Assembly: GCA_964634885.1 (NCBI GenBank)
Contig: CAZWLN010000047.1
Location: forward strand, 1-36,921
Direction: 5' to 3'
Source: DAINRZ01 sp964634885
GTDB lineage: Bacteria > Bacteroidota > Ignavibacteria > Kapaibacteriales > UBA2268
Length of the DNA: 36,921 nucleotides
In this document: positions 16,360-24,248 of the stretch, in pieces
How positions within the stretch are numbered: the stretch's first letter is position 1
How the letters are laid out: every line of letters starts with the position of its first letter
Translations under genes and position numbers: made by a program
Notes under the pieces: generated by a model
Seen by the model: only the letters and a program-made list of their open reading frames with translations
What the model was told of the DNA's origin: nothing
Databases searched by the model: none

Positions 16360-16513
16360 CTTAATTAAGCCTCGTTACATTAATTAGTACTATTTCGCAA
16401 GACATCGAGAAGGCTTAATTAGAAATCTAATATTAGCAGGTAAACCCTCTTGGCGGGTAAAGGGCGAATCTGAACATGGGTTTTCCGGAGCGATTGAAAT
16501 GACGGCTCCGGTA
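16360..16513. other. Possible structured element of unknown type
   Basis: CTTAATTAAGCC (16360-16371) and GGCTTAATTAG (16412-16422) are inverted copies around a 40-nt loop. Downstream, CCGGAGC and GCTCCGG flank a 12-nt loop, followed by a purine-rich stretch and T-runs. The GC content rises compared with the flanks. It could be a small RNA, a leader or an old intron fragment; I recognise no known class. Confidence 0.3.
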
Positions 16514-16574
16514 AAGGGAGTATGTTTTTGATTTGTTTTTTATTGTAGAAAGGAGCGTCGCTTATGATTGTAGG

Positions 16575-16679
16575 TTAGTGGCTGGTGGCCGGTGGTCAGT
16601 GGCTGGTGGTCAGTGGTCAGTGACTGGTGGCTGGTGGTCAGTTGCTGGTGGCTGGTGGTTAGTGGCTGGTGATTGGTTA
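16575..16679. repeat. 7-nt tandem repeat (minisatellite), about 15 units
   Basis: Perfectly phased heptamers run from TTAGTGG (16575) through CTGGTGG, CCGGTGG, TCAGTGG and variants to TTGGTTA (16673-16679), with consensus near YYRGTGG. Translations of this tract (Trp/Val/Gly-rich) are artefacts of the repeat. Confidence 0.9.
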
Positions 16680-16813
16680 AACCGGAAAGATGAAAGGGGG
16701 CCTGCACCCGAAGCGCAGGAGCTTGTCGGTTCCCCTGTGTTAAGCCTGGGTAGCGGGGGCGGGAAGGGAATGTCGGAAAAGGGCATTAAAAACCCGTAAC
16801 GGCTATACCGCTA

Positions 16814-16877
16814 CGGGCGCTCGCGAACTTGCGGAGGTTTATTAAGTTTAGTAGACTTCCTCCGTAAGCCTCGGCGC
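16814..16877 (+). repeat. Imperfect hairpin upstream of the cysteine-rich protein gene
   Basis: CTTGCGGAGG (16828-16837) pairs with CCTCCGTAAG (16859-16868) through 9 Watson-Crick pairs and one G-T pair. GGCGC and GCGCC outside them may extend the stem. It ends ~40 nt before the next start codon, so it could be a leader structure or a terminator-like barrier. Confidence 0.45.
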
Positions 16878-16919
16878 CAAAATAAGTAATTTTTGGCAAT
16901 TTATATTAAAGGAATGATA

Positions 16920-18407
16920 ATGAAAAATTATTCTTATATTTTAGTTGTAGCTTTAATGGCAGTAATGAGTTATAATGCTCAGGCGCAGAATTGGGTTAAT
17001 TATACTCCAGACCCATGTCAGGCTACTCTTAATAGCATTGTATGGGAAGGTCCAAAAGTATACACATTTTGTGGGTCCGATGTAAGTAGCGGCCCTCTCT
17101 CAAACTGTGATAATTGTTGTTACAAAGTGATTTATTATGATAATTATAATGCCATTATGGCTAGTTCAGAAATTAATCAGGATTATCAAATATCAGCCGT
17201 AGGTATCTTTTTTGAAGGAGAAGGATGTGAAAACTGTTTAGAAGCTATTTTTGGTTCAGATTATAAACAAGAAGCAAAAGAGACGATATTAAGGAAATTT
17301 TATGAACTACATTTTTCAGCATTAGAAACTAATGCCGGATTCAGGAGACGTATAGGAACAAATGATACGGAAGTATTAGCAGTGCCAGGAGAATGTAAAA
17401 GAAATGGTGAGAAATGTAGCAGTACATGTTGTTATAAAAAAATTTATATTTTAAGAAATCTACAAACCGGATTACCAATTAGTTATAATTGGGAAACTAT
17501 GCCGCCTGAAGTTTATCCGGATTGTACTTCACCATGTGCTGTAAATTGTAATAATACAGCAATACCTTTCAGATCAGTACCGGTGAATTGCAATGATTTC
17601 GGCTGCGATTATGGCGATTGGGAAACTAATAATGCAACAATCGAAATATCCGAATCCGGATGCGAAGGTTGTCAGATTACTGTGACTTATGAATCAAGGT
17701 ATGCGAATGGGCCTGGATGTGAATATCCTATTTATGATTATAGCATACTGAGTTTCCAAAAAGGTTCGGGATGCGAGAATTGTAATTTAGGCGGTGTGCA
17801 AATTCTCGGTCTAATAGAAGAATGGCTGATACTTAATGGTGGACACCCAATACCAAAAACCGGCTGCTCGGATTACATTAGAATATCCAAGTATTCTTGT
17901 ATGTATTGGGATAGCTACACCGGAGAATTTGTTCAATGCCCTGCTGAGCCCGGGTGTTGCTGGGGAATCTATCAGGTTTGTCAACCGGGTAACGTAATCA
18001 CTCCGGTTAATGTTCCTGTTTTATTGGGAGCATGCAATTTCCAGACATATTCCTGTACATGGACCTGTAATAATCAGTTAGAATCTATAATTCAGAAAAG
18101 AGCTGATGAAGTTCAAAAAATGAAATCAAATACAACAAATCAAGAATTGAATAATAAGTTAGAAATGACTCCTAACCCACCAAAAGATGAAATTAAAATT
18201 CAGTTTAACGATGATAATACAGGTCCGGTAATCATTGAGATAATTGACATATATGGAGCGGTTATAGAAAAACTTACATACAACAAAAGTATCAATAATT
18301 TTGAAGCATTAATTAACACAAAGAATTATAGAAGCGGTACATATTTTGTAAATGTAAGGATTAATAATACATTAGTATATAAATCAAAAGTATCTATAAC
18401 AAAGTAA
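16920..18407 (+). CDS. Cysteine-rich secreted protein with T9SS sorting domain
   Basis: This encodes ~495 residues with a signal peptide (MKNYSYILVVALMAVMSYNA, cleaved near AQA-Q). About residues 20-410 are rich in cysteines arranged in recurring patterns: CDNCCYKVIYY, CSSTCCYKKIYIL and CCWGIYQVC as one type, GEGCENC and GSGCENC as another. This suggests two or three related disulphide-bonded modules of a kind I do not recognise. The last ~80 residues, beginning MTPNPPKDEIKI and ending YKSKVSITK, form a T9SS type A sorting domain. The start is ATG 16920, six nt after AAAGGA, not the upstream in-frame TTG at 16893. Codons are strikingly A/T-ending compared with the next genes, so different ancestry is possible. 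The next gene begins 10 nt downstream. Confidence 0.82.
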   Translation: MKNYSYILVVALMAVMSYNAQAQNWVNYTPDPCQATLNSIVWEGPKVYTFCGSDVSSGPLSNCDNCCYKVIYYDNYNAIMASSEINQDYQISAVGIFFEGEGCENCLEAIFGSDYKQEAKETILRKFYELHFSALETNAGFRRRIGTNDTEVLAVPGECKRNGEKCSSTCCYKKIYILRNLQTGLPISYNWETMPPEVYPDCTSPCAVNCNNTAIPFRSVPVNCNDFGCDYGDWETNNATIEISESGCEGCQITVTYESRYANGPGCEYPIYDYSILSFQKGSGCENCNLGGVQILGLIEEWLILNGGHPIPKTGCSDYIRISKYSCMYWDSYTGEFVQCPAEPGCCWGIYQVCQPGNVITPVNVPVLLGACNFQTYSCTWTCNNQLESIIQKRADEVQKMKSNTTNQELNNKLEMTPNPPKDEIKIQFNDDNTGPVIIEIIDIYGAVIEKLTYNKSINNFEALINTKNYRSGTYFVNVRINNTLVYKSKVSITK

Positions 18408-18417
18408 TTTATTATTT

Positions 18418-19794
18418 ATGAAAAAGCTGACTTCATATCTATTCATATTCATCGTTTCTGTGTCTTCATTGTACTGCGGCAAATGGAGCATTTCGGATAC
18501 GTTATATATATATCTGACACCTAATAGCATTGGAAAGAATCCTGTCAATTATGAGGACATTGAATGTACGGATTCTCTCAATTGCTATGCCCTTGCTAAC
18601 CAGAATTATACTTATCCGTTGATTAGAGTTACTCATGACGGCGGGCAGACTTGGGAATCATTCTATACCGATACCATTAGCAGCAAGAAAAACCCGTTGG
18701 GGCTTCAGGGCAAGGTATTAGTATATATCGACACAACCTTTTGCATGGTTTTCATGCAGGAAGGCCGTTACATGGTCTCCAGGGACAACCTCCGAACATG
18801 GGAAACCGGAAGCCTGGGTATTGAATACGAATTATTGAACGCCGACTTCGAAGACAGGGAATACGGCATTGCCGTGAGTTGGTACAACTCTTTTGTAACC
18901 TACGACGGAGGACGTTCCTGGGACTCGATTCATGTCAATATCGAAGACCAGTTCCGGCCCTGGCTCTATTCCGACGTCGATATTATCAACGGCAGGACTT
19001 ATATGCTCTGTTACAATTCTGATTTATCAGATTATATCATTGTGTCCGATGATTCCAGTAAATCATGGAAATTTCTGTGCTATTTACCTCAAAGCGCTTC
19101 TCAACTTTACATGGTCAATGACAGCGTCGGGTATGCAGTAGGAAAAAGGCCGGTTGCCATCAATTCTTCGAGGTATTACGATGTAATTCATAAAACAAGG
19201 GATGGATGGAAGACTTATGAAGTACAGTTGGACACTCTGGCTTACGCCAGGCTTGGCCTCTGGAGGGCAGATTTCTTCGACGAAAACAACGGCGTTGCAA
19301 TCAGCGCCTGGATGTTCCATTTGTGGATGACAAGGGACGGTGGAAAACACTGGGTTTTCGACACCAGCTATACAAATAAGAATGTCTTGCATGATTTCAA
19401 GGCTGTACATTTTCTCGGCAGCCCCCGGAAATTCCTTGGGGTAACCGGCCACGGAGGGGGAGAAATAATCCTCTACACAGAAACAGAACCCGAAGTCTCC
19501 GTCGAAGCGGAAATTGAAACAGCGCCTGGTTTTTCTGCTTATCCTAACCCAGTGGTAGCAGGCAGCCCTATAAATGTAAAAATACCAACGACGGCAGGCC
19601 TTTGCTATTCATTGTCCATTTACAATGAGACAGGGCTTGAAGTTGACGAGGTCTTTAAGTTTACCGGCGACGGTAACACTTTGGCAATCAAATATGAGTT
19701 ATCTCACAATCAACCACCCGGAGCCTATTTCATCAGGGTTTACTGCCCGGTTAACGGTTTGTCGGCAGTTTACCCAATCGTTGTTTACAGATAA
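18418..19794 (+). CDS. Asp-box repeat protein with T9SS sorting domain
   Basis: A 458-residue exported protein. An N-terminal signal peptide (MKKLTSYLFIFIVSVSSLYC) is followed by Asp-box-like motifs: THDGGQTW, TYDGGRSW, SDDSSKSW and TRDGGKHW. These predict a beta-propeller as in photosystem II stability factor/VPS10-like proteins. The C-terminal ~85 residues start at FSAYPNPVVAGSPINV and end in YPIVVYR, a type A sorting domain for T9SS. It lies 10 nt after the cysteine-rich gene, so both are probably one transcript. A strong hairpin follows the stop. Surface or secreted; ligand unknown. Confidence 0.85.
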   Translation: MKKLTSYLFIFIVSVSSLYCGKWSISDTLYIYLTPNSIGKNPVNYEDIECTDSLNCYALANQNYTYPLIRVTHDGGQTWESFYTDTISSKKNPLGLQGKVLVYIDTTFCMVFMQEGRYMVSRDNLRTWETGSLGIEYELLNADFEDREYGIAVSWYNSFVTYDGGRSWDSIHVNIEDQFRPWLYSDVDIINGRTYMLCYNSDLSDYIIVSDDSSKSWKFLCYLPQSASQLYMVNDSVGYAVGKRPVAINSSRYYDVIHKTRDGWKTYEVQLDTLAYARLGLWRADFFDENNGVAISAWMFHLWMTRDGGKHWVFDTSYTNKNVLHDFKAVHFLGSPRKFLGVTGHGGGEIILYTETEPEVSVEAEIETAPGFSAYPNPVVAGSPINVKIPTTAGLCYSLSIYNETGLEVDEVFKFTGDGNTLAIKYELSHNQPPGAYFIRVYCPVNGLSAVYPIVVYR

Positions 19795-19798
19795 TCCG

Positions 19799-19837
19799 TT
19801 CAACCTTCCGATGGCATAGAACATCGGAAGGTTTGAA
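19799..19837 (+). terminator. Strong intergenic hairpin
   Basis: TTCAACCTTCCGATG (19799-19813) pairs with CATCGGAAGGTTTGAA (19822-19837), about 15 bp with one unpaired base and loop GCATAGAA. It begins just after a stop codon, consistent with a terminator, but no T-run follows. It shares AACCTTCCGA with the inverted repeat at 13151-13183. Confidence 0.5.
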
Positions 19838-19881
19838 TATATTAATAATTCGAAATTGATAATTATTCTAAGGAGTCAATG

Positions 19882-21141
19882 ATGAAACAAAAAATACTGG
19901 TTTTCTTCTTAATTACCATAGCCTTACAATATGCGCTCTATGCAGGCCCTCTTGTTTTCACCGAAATGAAAATTCCTGTTAGTGACGGTGGGAAAATTAC
20001 CTGGGCAAAATTCATTGACGACTACCACGTTATTGCTTGTCAAAGTTTTCAAAGTATTTATACCCTTTTCGTAAGTTCAAACCTTGGCGAAATCTGGGAG
20101 GTTTCTGATACTACCTGGCAGCCTTGGGGAGACTCGGATGTCTTTACGAGGGATGGAATCATCTATTGCACCCCAGTTCAAACCTATCAGAAAAACGGAG
20201 ACACAACTATCAGGATTGATGGCTTGTTCAAGTCCACCGACAAAGGACATACCTGGGAACTGTTGTTTCAGTTTATAGTGAAAACTCCAAATTACTGTTC
20301 GGCTTTCGTTTCAAAAAACGGGGACATATATACCTCTGTCAACGGTCAGGACATTTTTGTTTCTACCGATGGCGGCTCTACGTTCAACAAATCGCTCAGT
20401 TTTGGATTCGGTTACTGGATGAAAAGAACCTTCGCAGAGGATCCCCTTAACGGCTATGTTTATATAACAGACCAGTACGAAGTGAATTATACAAGCAACA
20501 GGGGTAAGGATTGGACAGCCCTGCCCGACAAAAACATACTTCCAAAAAAGAAATATAGCACCCTTAATTTCTATAAAAATGGCTCACTTTACACAAGTGG
20601 TCTTGAAGGTAATAAAAGTAAAATAAAAAAATATTCACCATATGATTCCCTTTGGTCGATCGTTAAAGACACTCTTAGCGGCATCAACCTGAGATATATG
20701 AAAGACAGCCATATGTTTTGTATTGTGAATTTTGATACACTTCTCTACTCGCCCGATCTCGGCAATACCTGGTTAGATATTACTGTACCCAAAGCCGGCG
20801 AAAACGATGTTGTACAGGAATTCGACATGAATAATAAAGGTGATATAATAGCAACATTTGGCGACTCAAAACTGTTAAAAACTGTCCTTGAAACAAAAGC
20901 CGATGACTATGATGATGAATTAACGCAGTATAATCACTATATTTTACCTAATCCCGCGTCGGATTACATTACCATTAAAAATATTGGTTATACTGACAAT
21001 ACCAAGACCCGTATCTACAGCCTTACAGGAGAACTCTTTATCGAAGTGAAATCGGATGGACCGATCTGTGTCGCTGCTTTGTCACCCGGAGTTTATATCA
21101 TCAGGCACGGCGCCAGGACTTTGAAGTTTGTGAAGGAGTGA
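19882..21141 (+). CDS. Asp-box repeat protein with T9SS sorting domain
   Basis: About 419 residues, with a signal peptide (MKQKILVFFLITIALQYALYA) and Asp-box-like motifs (SSNLGEIW, STDKGHTW, STDGGSTF, SPDLGNTW), so again a predicted beta-propeller. The C-terminal ~70 residues, from YILPNPASDYITI through TRIYSLTGELF to GARTLKFVKE, are a T9SS type A sorting domain. AGGAG at 19871-19875 favours the ATG at 19882 (6-nt spacing) over the one at 19879 (3 nt). Similar architecture to the preceding gene, but only weak sequence similarity is visible, so this is an older relationship than that of the pair at the left edge. Confidence 0.84.
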   Translation: MKQKILVFFLITIALQYALYAGPLVFTEMKIPVSDGGKITWAKFIDDYHVIACQSFQSIYTLFVSSNLGEIWEVSDTTWQPWGDSDVFTRDGIIYCTPVQTYQKNGDTTIRIDGLFKSTDKGHTWELLFQFIVKTPNYCSAFVSKNGDIYTSVNGQDIFVSTDGGSTFNKSLSFGFGYWMKRTFAEDPLNGYVYITDQYEVNYTSNRGKDWTALPDKNILPKKKYSTLNFYKNGSLYTSGLEGNKSKIKKYSPYDSLWSIVKDTLSGINLRYMKDSHMFCIVNFDTLLYSPDLGNTWLDITVPKAGENDVVQEFDMNNKGDIIATFGDSKLLKTVLETKADDYDDELTQYNHYILPNPASDYITIKNIGYTDNTKTRIYSLTGELFIEVKSDGPICVAALSPGVYIIRHGARTLKFVKE

Positions 21142-21618
21142 GGGATAGTTAATTACGAATTACTAATGACGAATGACGAGTTGAGAATTCTGAATGCTGA
21201 GTTATAAATGACGAATTACGAATGTGGAGAGACGCAAAGCTTGCGTCTCAATACTATAAAACAGAATGTAGAGACAGGTCTCAGACCTGTCTCACATCGT
21301 ACGGGCACAGCACGACCGGCGGATTCGTGCTGAATTTTTGGAAAAAAGCACAATACCGATGCCTATGTTTTTGTTATGTGTAAATACGTGATAATGTGTT
21401 GGCTGGACAGAGTCAATACATAAAAAATAAACAAAAAGGGGAGGGCCGGGTGGCTGCTCCCCTCGTAAAGTCAGGCGGGTAGAATTTAGGCTGGCGCCTA
21501 AACAGAAAGACTTAAACAAAGATATAAATTTTTGAATTAATAGGAAATACCGATTTATCAGTATTTTACTCGGTAGAAATACGTAAATCCGGAATTAAAT
21601 TTTGTTAATCAATGTCAT
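21142..21618. other. Intergenic region with degenerate repeats and two palindromes
   Basis: About 480 bases between convergent genes. The first ~90 nt are a degenerate simple repeat built from AATTACGAAT, AATGACGAA and similar words. Two compact hairpins follow (21229-21249 and 21271-21293). The rest shows no recognisable gene or signal. Confidence 0.65.
21229..21293. repeat. Pair of GAGAC-type palindromes
   Basis: GAGACGCAA/TTGCGTCTC (21229-21249, 3-nt centre) and GAGACAGGTCT/AGACCTGTCTC (21271-21293, 1-nt centre) both begin GAGAC and end GTCTC. They sit between convergent genes, where they might act as terminators in both directions, or be copies of a dispersed repeat. Confidence 0.7.
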
Positions 21619-21996
21619 TCAGATTTTTGATATAATCAGATAAACACCGACTGCCACTAAAGTTATGCCTACCCACTGCCTCCAGTTGAGGCTTTCGCCA
21701 AACAGGAAATAGGAGGCAATGGACAGTATGATATAGAACAAGGCGCTGGATACCGTCGATACCAATGCCAGCTTAGCGTTGGAAACAAGGTATATCCATA
21801 GTCCGAAGCCGGCTGCCTGCAATGCGAGGGACAGGAGGATATGGATGTTTCCCAGGGCAGACCATATATAATGCATTAACTGGGAAAAATTCCCTATCGC
21901 CGGGTCGAGGCCGCTCAGGCCCTTCTTGAGGAGCAGTTGTGCCCCGACGGTTACTAAGGACATTAATACCGTTAAAAGAATGATATTCAGGTTCAT
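21619..21996 (-). CDS. Small EamA/DMT-type membrane protein (4 helices)
   Basis: A 125-residue integral membrane protein with four predicted helices (residues ~4-22, ~45-67, ~70-92, ~102-122). It looks like a half-size drug/metabolite transporter, as in the EmrE and ArnE/ArnF groups. The first helix has VTVGAQLLLKKG, close to ArnE/EamA forms, and lacks the membrane glutamate (Glu14) that EmrE-type drug pumps need. The last helix has WVGITLVAVGVYLI, typical of EamA domains. It lies 40 nt downstream of the ThDP enzyme gene and is probably co-transcribed. Half-size members work as dimers. Substrate unknown. Confidence 0.8.
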   Translation of the reverse strand: MNLNIILLTVLMSLVTVGAQLLLKKGLSGLDPAIGNFSQLMHYIWSALGNIHILLSLALQAAGFGLWIYLVSNAKLALVSTVSSALFYIILSIASYFLFGESLNWRQWVGITLVAVGVYLIISKI

Positions 21997-22036
21997 AGAT
22001 TGTCAGCTATTTCATTGTTCATAATCATTTCAGCAA

Positions 22037-23686
22037 TTAAACCTTTCCCAGATTGAAAGGCGGGTACAGGTCAGGGTCGATGACTGCATCGATCAACACG
22101 GGCCTTTTCTGTTTCAGGGCTTCAACGAATTGCTTTTCAAATTCCTCTGCCGTTGCAGCCCTGTAACCGACAGCGCCACATGCCTCGGCAAATTGGACCC
22201 AGTCCGGGTTGGAGAATTTCATGAAGGCATAATCGCCGAACATATTGAGTAGGAATTTCTTAATGATGTTGAATTCTCCGTTGTTAAGTATTACCCAAAC
22301 CAAAGGAATATTGTTATCGACACAGGTGATTAGTTCGAATCCGCCCATCATGTAAGCGCCGTCGCCGGGAACGCACACCACAGGCCGGTCGGGATTGGCG
22401 CATTTGACGCCGATGGCCCCGTTAACATGGCTTGCCATAGGCCCGAAGCTGCCGGGATTCTGGAAATGCTGGTTCCGGGATAACTCAGTGTAGCAGTTGA
22501 GCCAGAGCATACCTGAACCGGCGTCCCCCAACAGGATGGTGTCGGGAGGGAGGTTCCTGGAAATGATCTGTGCCAGGATGCCGGGATGGATTTTGTCGCC
22601 GGTGTATTCCAGTTCCCTGTCGTAGTATTTGTCTCTGCTGATTGCTGCCGGCTTCACAGAGATTTCCTCCGAAGAGAGCATTTCCATCAGCACTTTAACG
22701 GCCGGTTTAATGTCGCTGTGGACAGGGTAATCGGGTTTGTAAACCTTGCCGAGTTCGTTCTTGTCGATGTTAATATGGATGAGTGTTTTGTCTGTGTAAA
22801 CATTTTTGTAGTTGAAGGTTGCGTTTTGGGCAAAGGAGTTGCCAAGGGCAATCACCATCTCAGCTTTTTCAAAATAGTCGAGAGCGCCCGGGTCGCCCGA
22901 TGTGCCGTAAACACCGAGGGAAAGGGGGTGGTTCTCCGGCATGATGCCTTTTCCGTCCATCGTCGTAATGAAGGGTACCTGGTATTTCTCGGCGAATTCG
23001 AGCACTGACCGGCCGGCGCCGCTCCTGAAGACACCGTAACCAACGAGCAACAGTATTTTTTCCTGCCTTTTGAGAGCGTTCTTAATGGAGTCTGCGGCCT
23101 GGCTGACAACGAGGGGGTCTGGCAGAACCGGCTTGACACGGACATGAATTTTCCTGTAATTACGGACTTCAGCCGTGGTAATGTCTTTTGGGACGTGTAT
23201 ATGAACGGGGCCGGGCCTGCCCTCGAAAGCCAGGTTGATGGCTTCTTCGAGAATGTCGCAGGCTTCATCGGCTTTGGAAATAATGAACGATTTCTTTGTG
23301 GTGGCGCTGAACATGGCCCTGGAGTCGGGAGTCCTGTTCTTGCCCGACGATTCGTTCAGGGCGCCCATGCCTTCGACGGATTCGGAAACGTAGCCGGAGA
23401 TGGCGAGAACCGGCAGTGAATCGGAGTAAGCGACGGCAAGGCCTGAAAAAAGGTTAAATTCGCCGGGGCCGCCTGTTGAAAAGCAGACTCCGAGCTTGTC
23501 AGAGAACATGGCATAGCCGCAGGCCATGAAAGAGGCTGCCTGTTCGTTCCTTACGGCAATGGTTTTAATTATGTCAGAGTCTCTTAAGGCGAGCATCATG
23601 CTGCCGTTAACCTGGCCTGAACCGCCGAATACCGTGTCCACACCGGCTTGTTCCAGCGCTTTCACGATAGCTGTATTGACATCCAT
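22037..23686 (-). CDS. ThDP-dependent enzyme, acetolactate synthase-like
   Basis: A 549-residue cytoplasmic enzyme with the three-domain layout of the acetolactate synthase/pyruvate oxidase/benzoylformate decarboxylase superfamily. The N-terminal Pyr domain contains the cofactor-activating Glu48 in RNEQAASFMACGYA and FSTGGPGEFN. A central domain (~185-330) follows, then the PP domain with the ThDP-binding motif GDGAYMMGGFELITCVDNN...ILNN. It starts with an ATG at 23686 that overlaps the stop of the tautomerase gene (TAATG), so the two are translationally coupled. The further upstream in-frame ATG at 23701 lies inside the tautomerase gene and is less likely. No regulatory subunit (ilvN) is adjacent, so a biosynthetic acetolactate synthase is doubtful. 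It likely acts on a 2-oxo acid; substrate unresolved. Confidence 0.88.
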   Translation of the reverse strand: MDVNTAIVKALEQAGVDTVFGGSGQVNGSMMLALRDSDIIKTIAVRNEQAASFMACGYAMFSDKLGVCFSTGGPGEFNLFSGLAVAYSDSLPVLAISGYVSESVEGMGALNESSGKNRTPDSRAMFSATTKKSFIISKADEACDILEEAINLAFEGRPGPVHIHVPKDITTAEVRNYRKIHVRVKPVLPDPLVVSQAADSIKNALKRQEKILLLVGYGVFRSGAGRSVLEFAEKYQVPFITTMDGKGIMPENHPLSLGVYGTSGDPGALDYFEKAEMVIALGNSFAQNATFNYKNVYTDKTLIHINIDKNELGKVYKPDYPVHSDIKPAVKVLMEMLSSEEISVKPAAISRDKYYDRELEYTGDKIHPGILAQIISRNLPPDTILLGDAGSGMLWLNCYTELSRNQHFQNPGSFGPMASHVNGAIGVKCANPDRPVVCVPGDGAYMMGGFELITCVDNNIPLVWVILNNGEFNIIKKFLLNMFGDYAFMKFSNPDWVQFAEACGAVGYRAATAEEFEKQFVEALKQKRPVLIDAVIDPDLYPPFNLGKV

Positions 23687-23919
23687 TATTCTTCCCCCCA
23701 TTCACTCTCGTTGAATTTGCCCCTGGCAGCCTTCGGGGGGGCCTTGGAGAAGAGGGTTCCGTTCACGGCTGCATTGTCAAGGGTGTAGCCGTCAAAGAAG
23801 ATGAAAATCCTGTCTTTTGGTACATTAGAAACTTCGGAAAAGATGGTTCCGAACTTTTCGGCAACGATTTCCTTCTGTTTTGTCGTAAGCTCGAGGCTTT
23901 GTATTGTAATCGAGGGCAT
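23686..23919 (-). CDS. 4-oxalocrotonate tautomerase-family protein
   Basis: A 77-residue protein of the tautomerase superfamily. The true start is the ATG at 23919, preceded by GAGGT, which gives MPSITIQSLELTTKQKEIVA. Pro2 after removal of Met is the catalytic base of the family, and the beta-alpha-beta layout is typical. The frame stays open upstream to 24219, but that extension is hydrophobic and would bury Pro2, so I reject it. Its stop overlaps the start of the ThDP enzyme gene by one base. The pairing suggests catabolism of an oxo or enol acid, possibly an aromatic breakdown product. Confidence 0.82.
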   Translation of the reverse strand: MPSITIQSLELTTKQKEIVAEKFGTIFSEVSNVPKDRIFIFFDGYTLDNAAVNGTLFSKAPPKAARGKFNESEWGEE

Positions 23920-24248
23920 AAATACCTCAAAAAAATTATTACATGCTTCAATTATGTAAATATAATAAAAAATCGGCGTATTCAAAGTCAGTAATACACT
24001 GAACGGTGTTAAAGCGGAGTGAAATTGACCGGGAAGGGATGCGAACTGGGCCATTCGTAAAGACACCAGGGTTAGAGACAAAAAAATTGGCAACGAGATT
24101 GTTATATACTTTAAAGATAAACTTGATAAATACAGGATTTGAAACCGGTAAGCAGATTGGTAAAATGAAAAAAAGTGAATAAAGACTTGTTTAAATACAT
24201 TCAATTTCATATATTTCACAATGTTATGAAACCTGTTTGTTACTTTGT
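23920..24248. other. Divergent intergenic region
   Basis: About 330 AT-rich bases between the tautomerase operon (minus) and the sigma factor gene (plus). It must contain both promoters. One minus-strand candidate is listed; nothing definite is seen for the plus strand. The open frame running through part of it is not a gene. Confidence 0.55.
23957..23986 (-). promoter_or_regulatory. Candidate promoter of the tautomerase operon
   Basis: On the minus strand, TTTG (23986-23983) is followed after 18 nt by TATATTTA (23964-23957). This approximates the Bacteroidetes TTTG-N19-TANNTTTG promoter with one mismatch in the -7 element. It lies 38 nt before the ATG at 23919. Confidence 0.35.

Larger units (their letters stand above)
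15929..16919. other. Long non-coding region with terminator, hairpins and minisatellite
   Basis: Nearly 1 kb without a supported gene. It holds the gyrB terminator (15953-15976), a hairpin behind a C8 run (16228-16253), an inverted repeat with a 40-nt loop (16360-16422) followed by GC-richer sequence with a CCGGAGC/GCTCCGG stem (about 16485-16513), a heptamer array (16575-16679) and an imperfect hairpin just before the next gene (16814-16877). No tRNA-like cloverleaf and no tmRNA, SRP or RNase P signature was recognised. Confidence 0.65.

Noticed and set aside
16360..16513. Group II intron fragment or known riboswitch
   Set aside because: No domain V hairpin, reverse transcriptase remnant or recognised riboswitch core was found; left as an unknown structured element.
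16533..16799. An 88-residue Trp/Val/Gly-rich ORF
   Set aside because: It is the translation of a 7-nt minisatellite and its flanks, with no export signal, domain or ribosome binding site.
18418..18481. Lipobox at the end of the signal peptide (SLYC) of the 18418-19794 protein
   Set aside because: Residues before the Cys do not fit the lipobox, and the protein has a T9SS sorting domain; a normal signal peptide is more likely.
22586..23714. Several plus-strand ORFs opposite the ThDP enzyme gene
   Set aside because: They are shadows of a well-supported gene on the other strand, without family features of their own.
23920..24219. N-terminal extension of the tautomerase, a 100-residue hydrophobic stretch
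   Set aside because: The family needs Pro2 at the mature N-terminus, and a ribosome binding site precedes the internal ATG at 23919.
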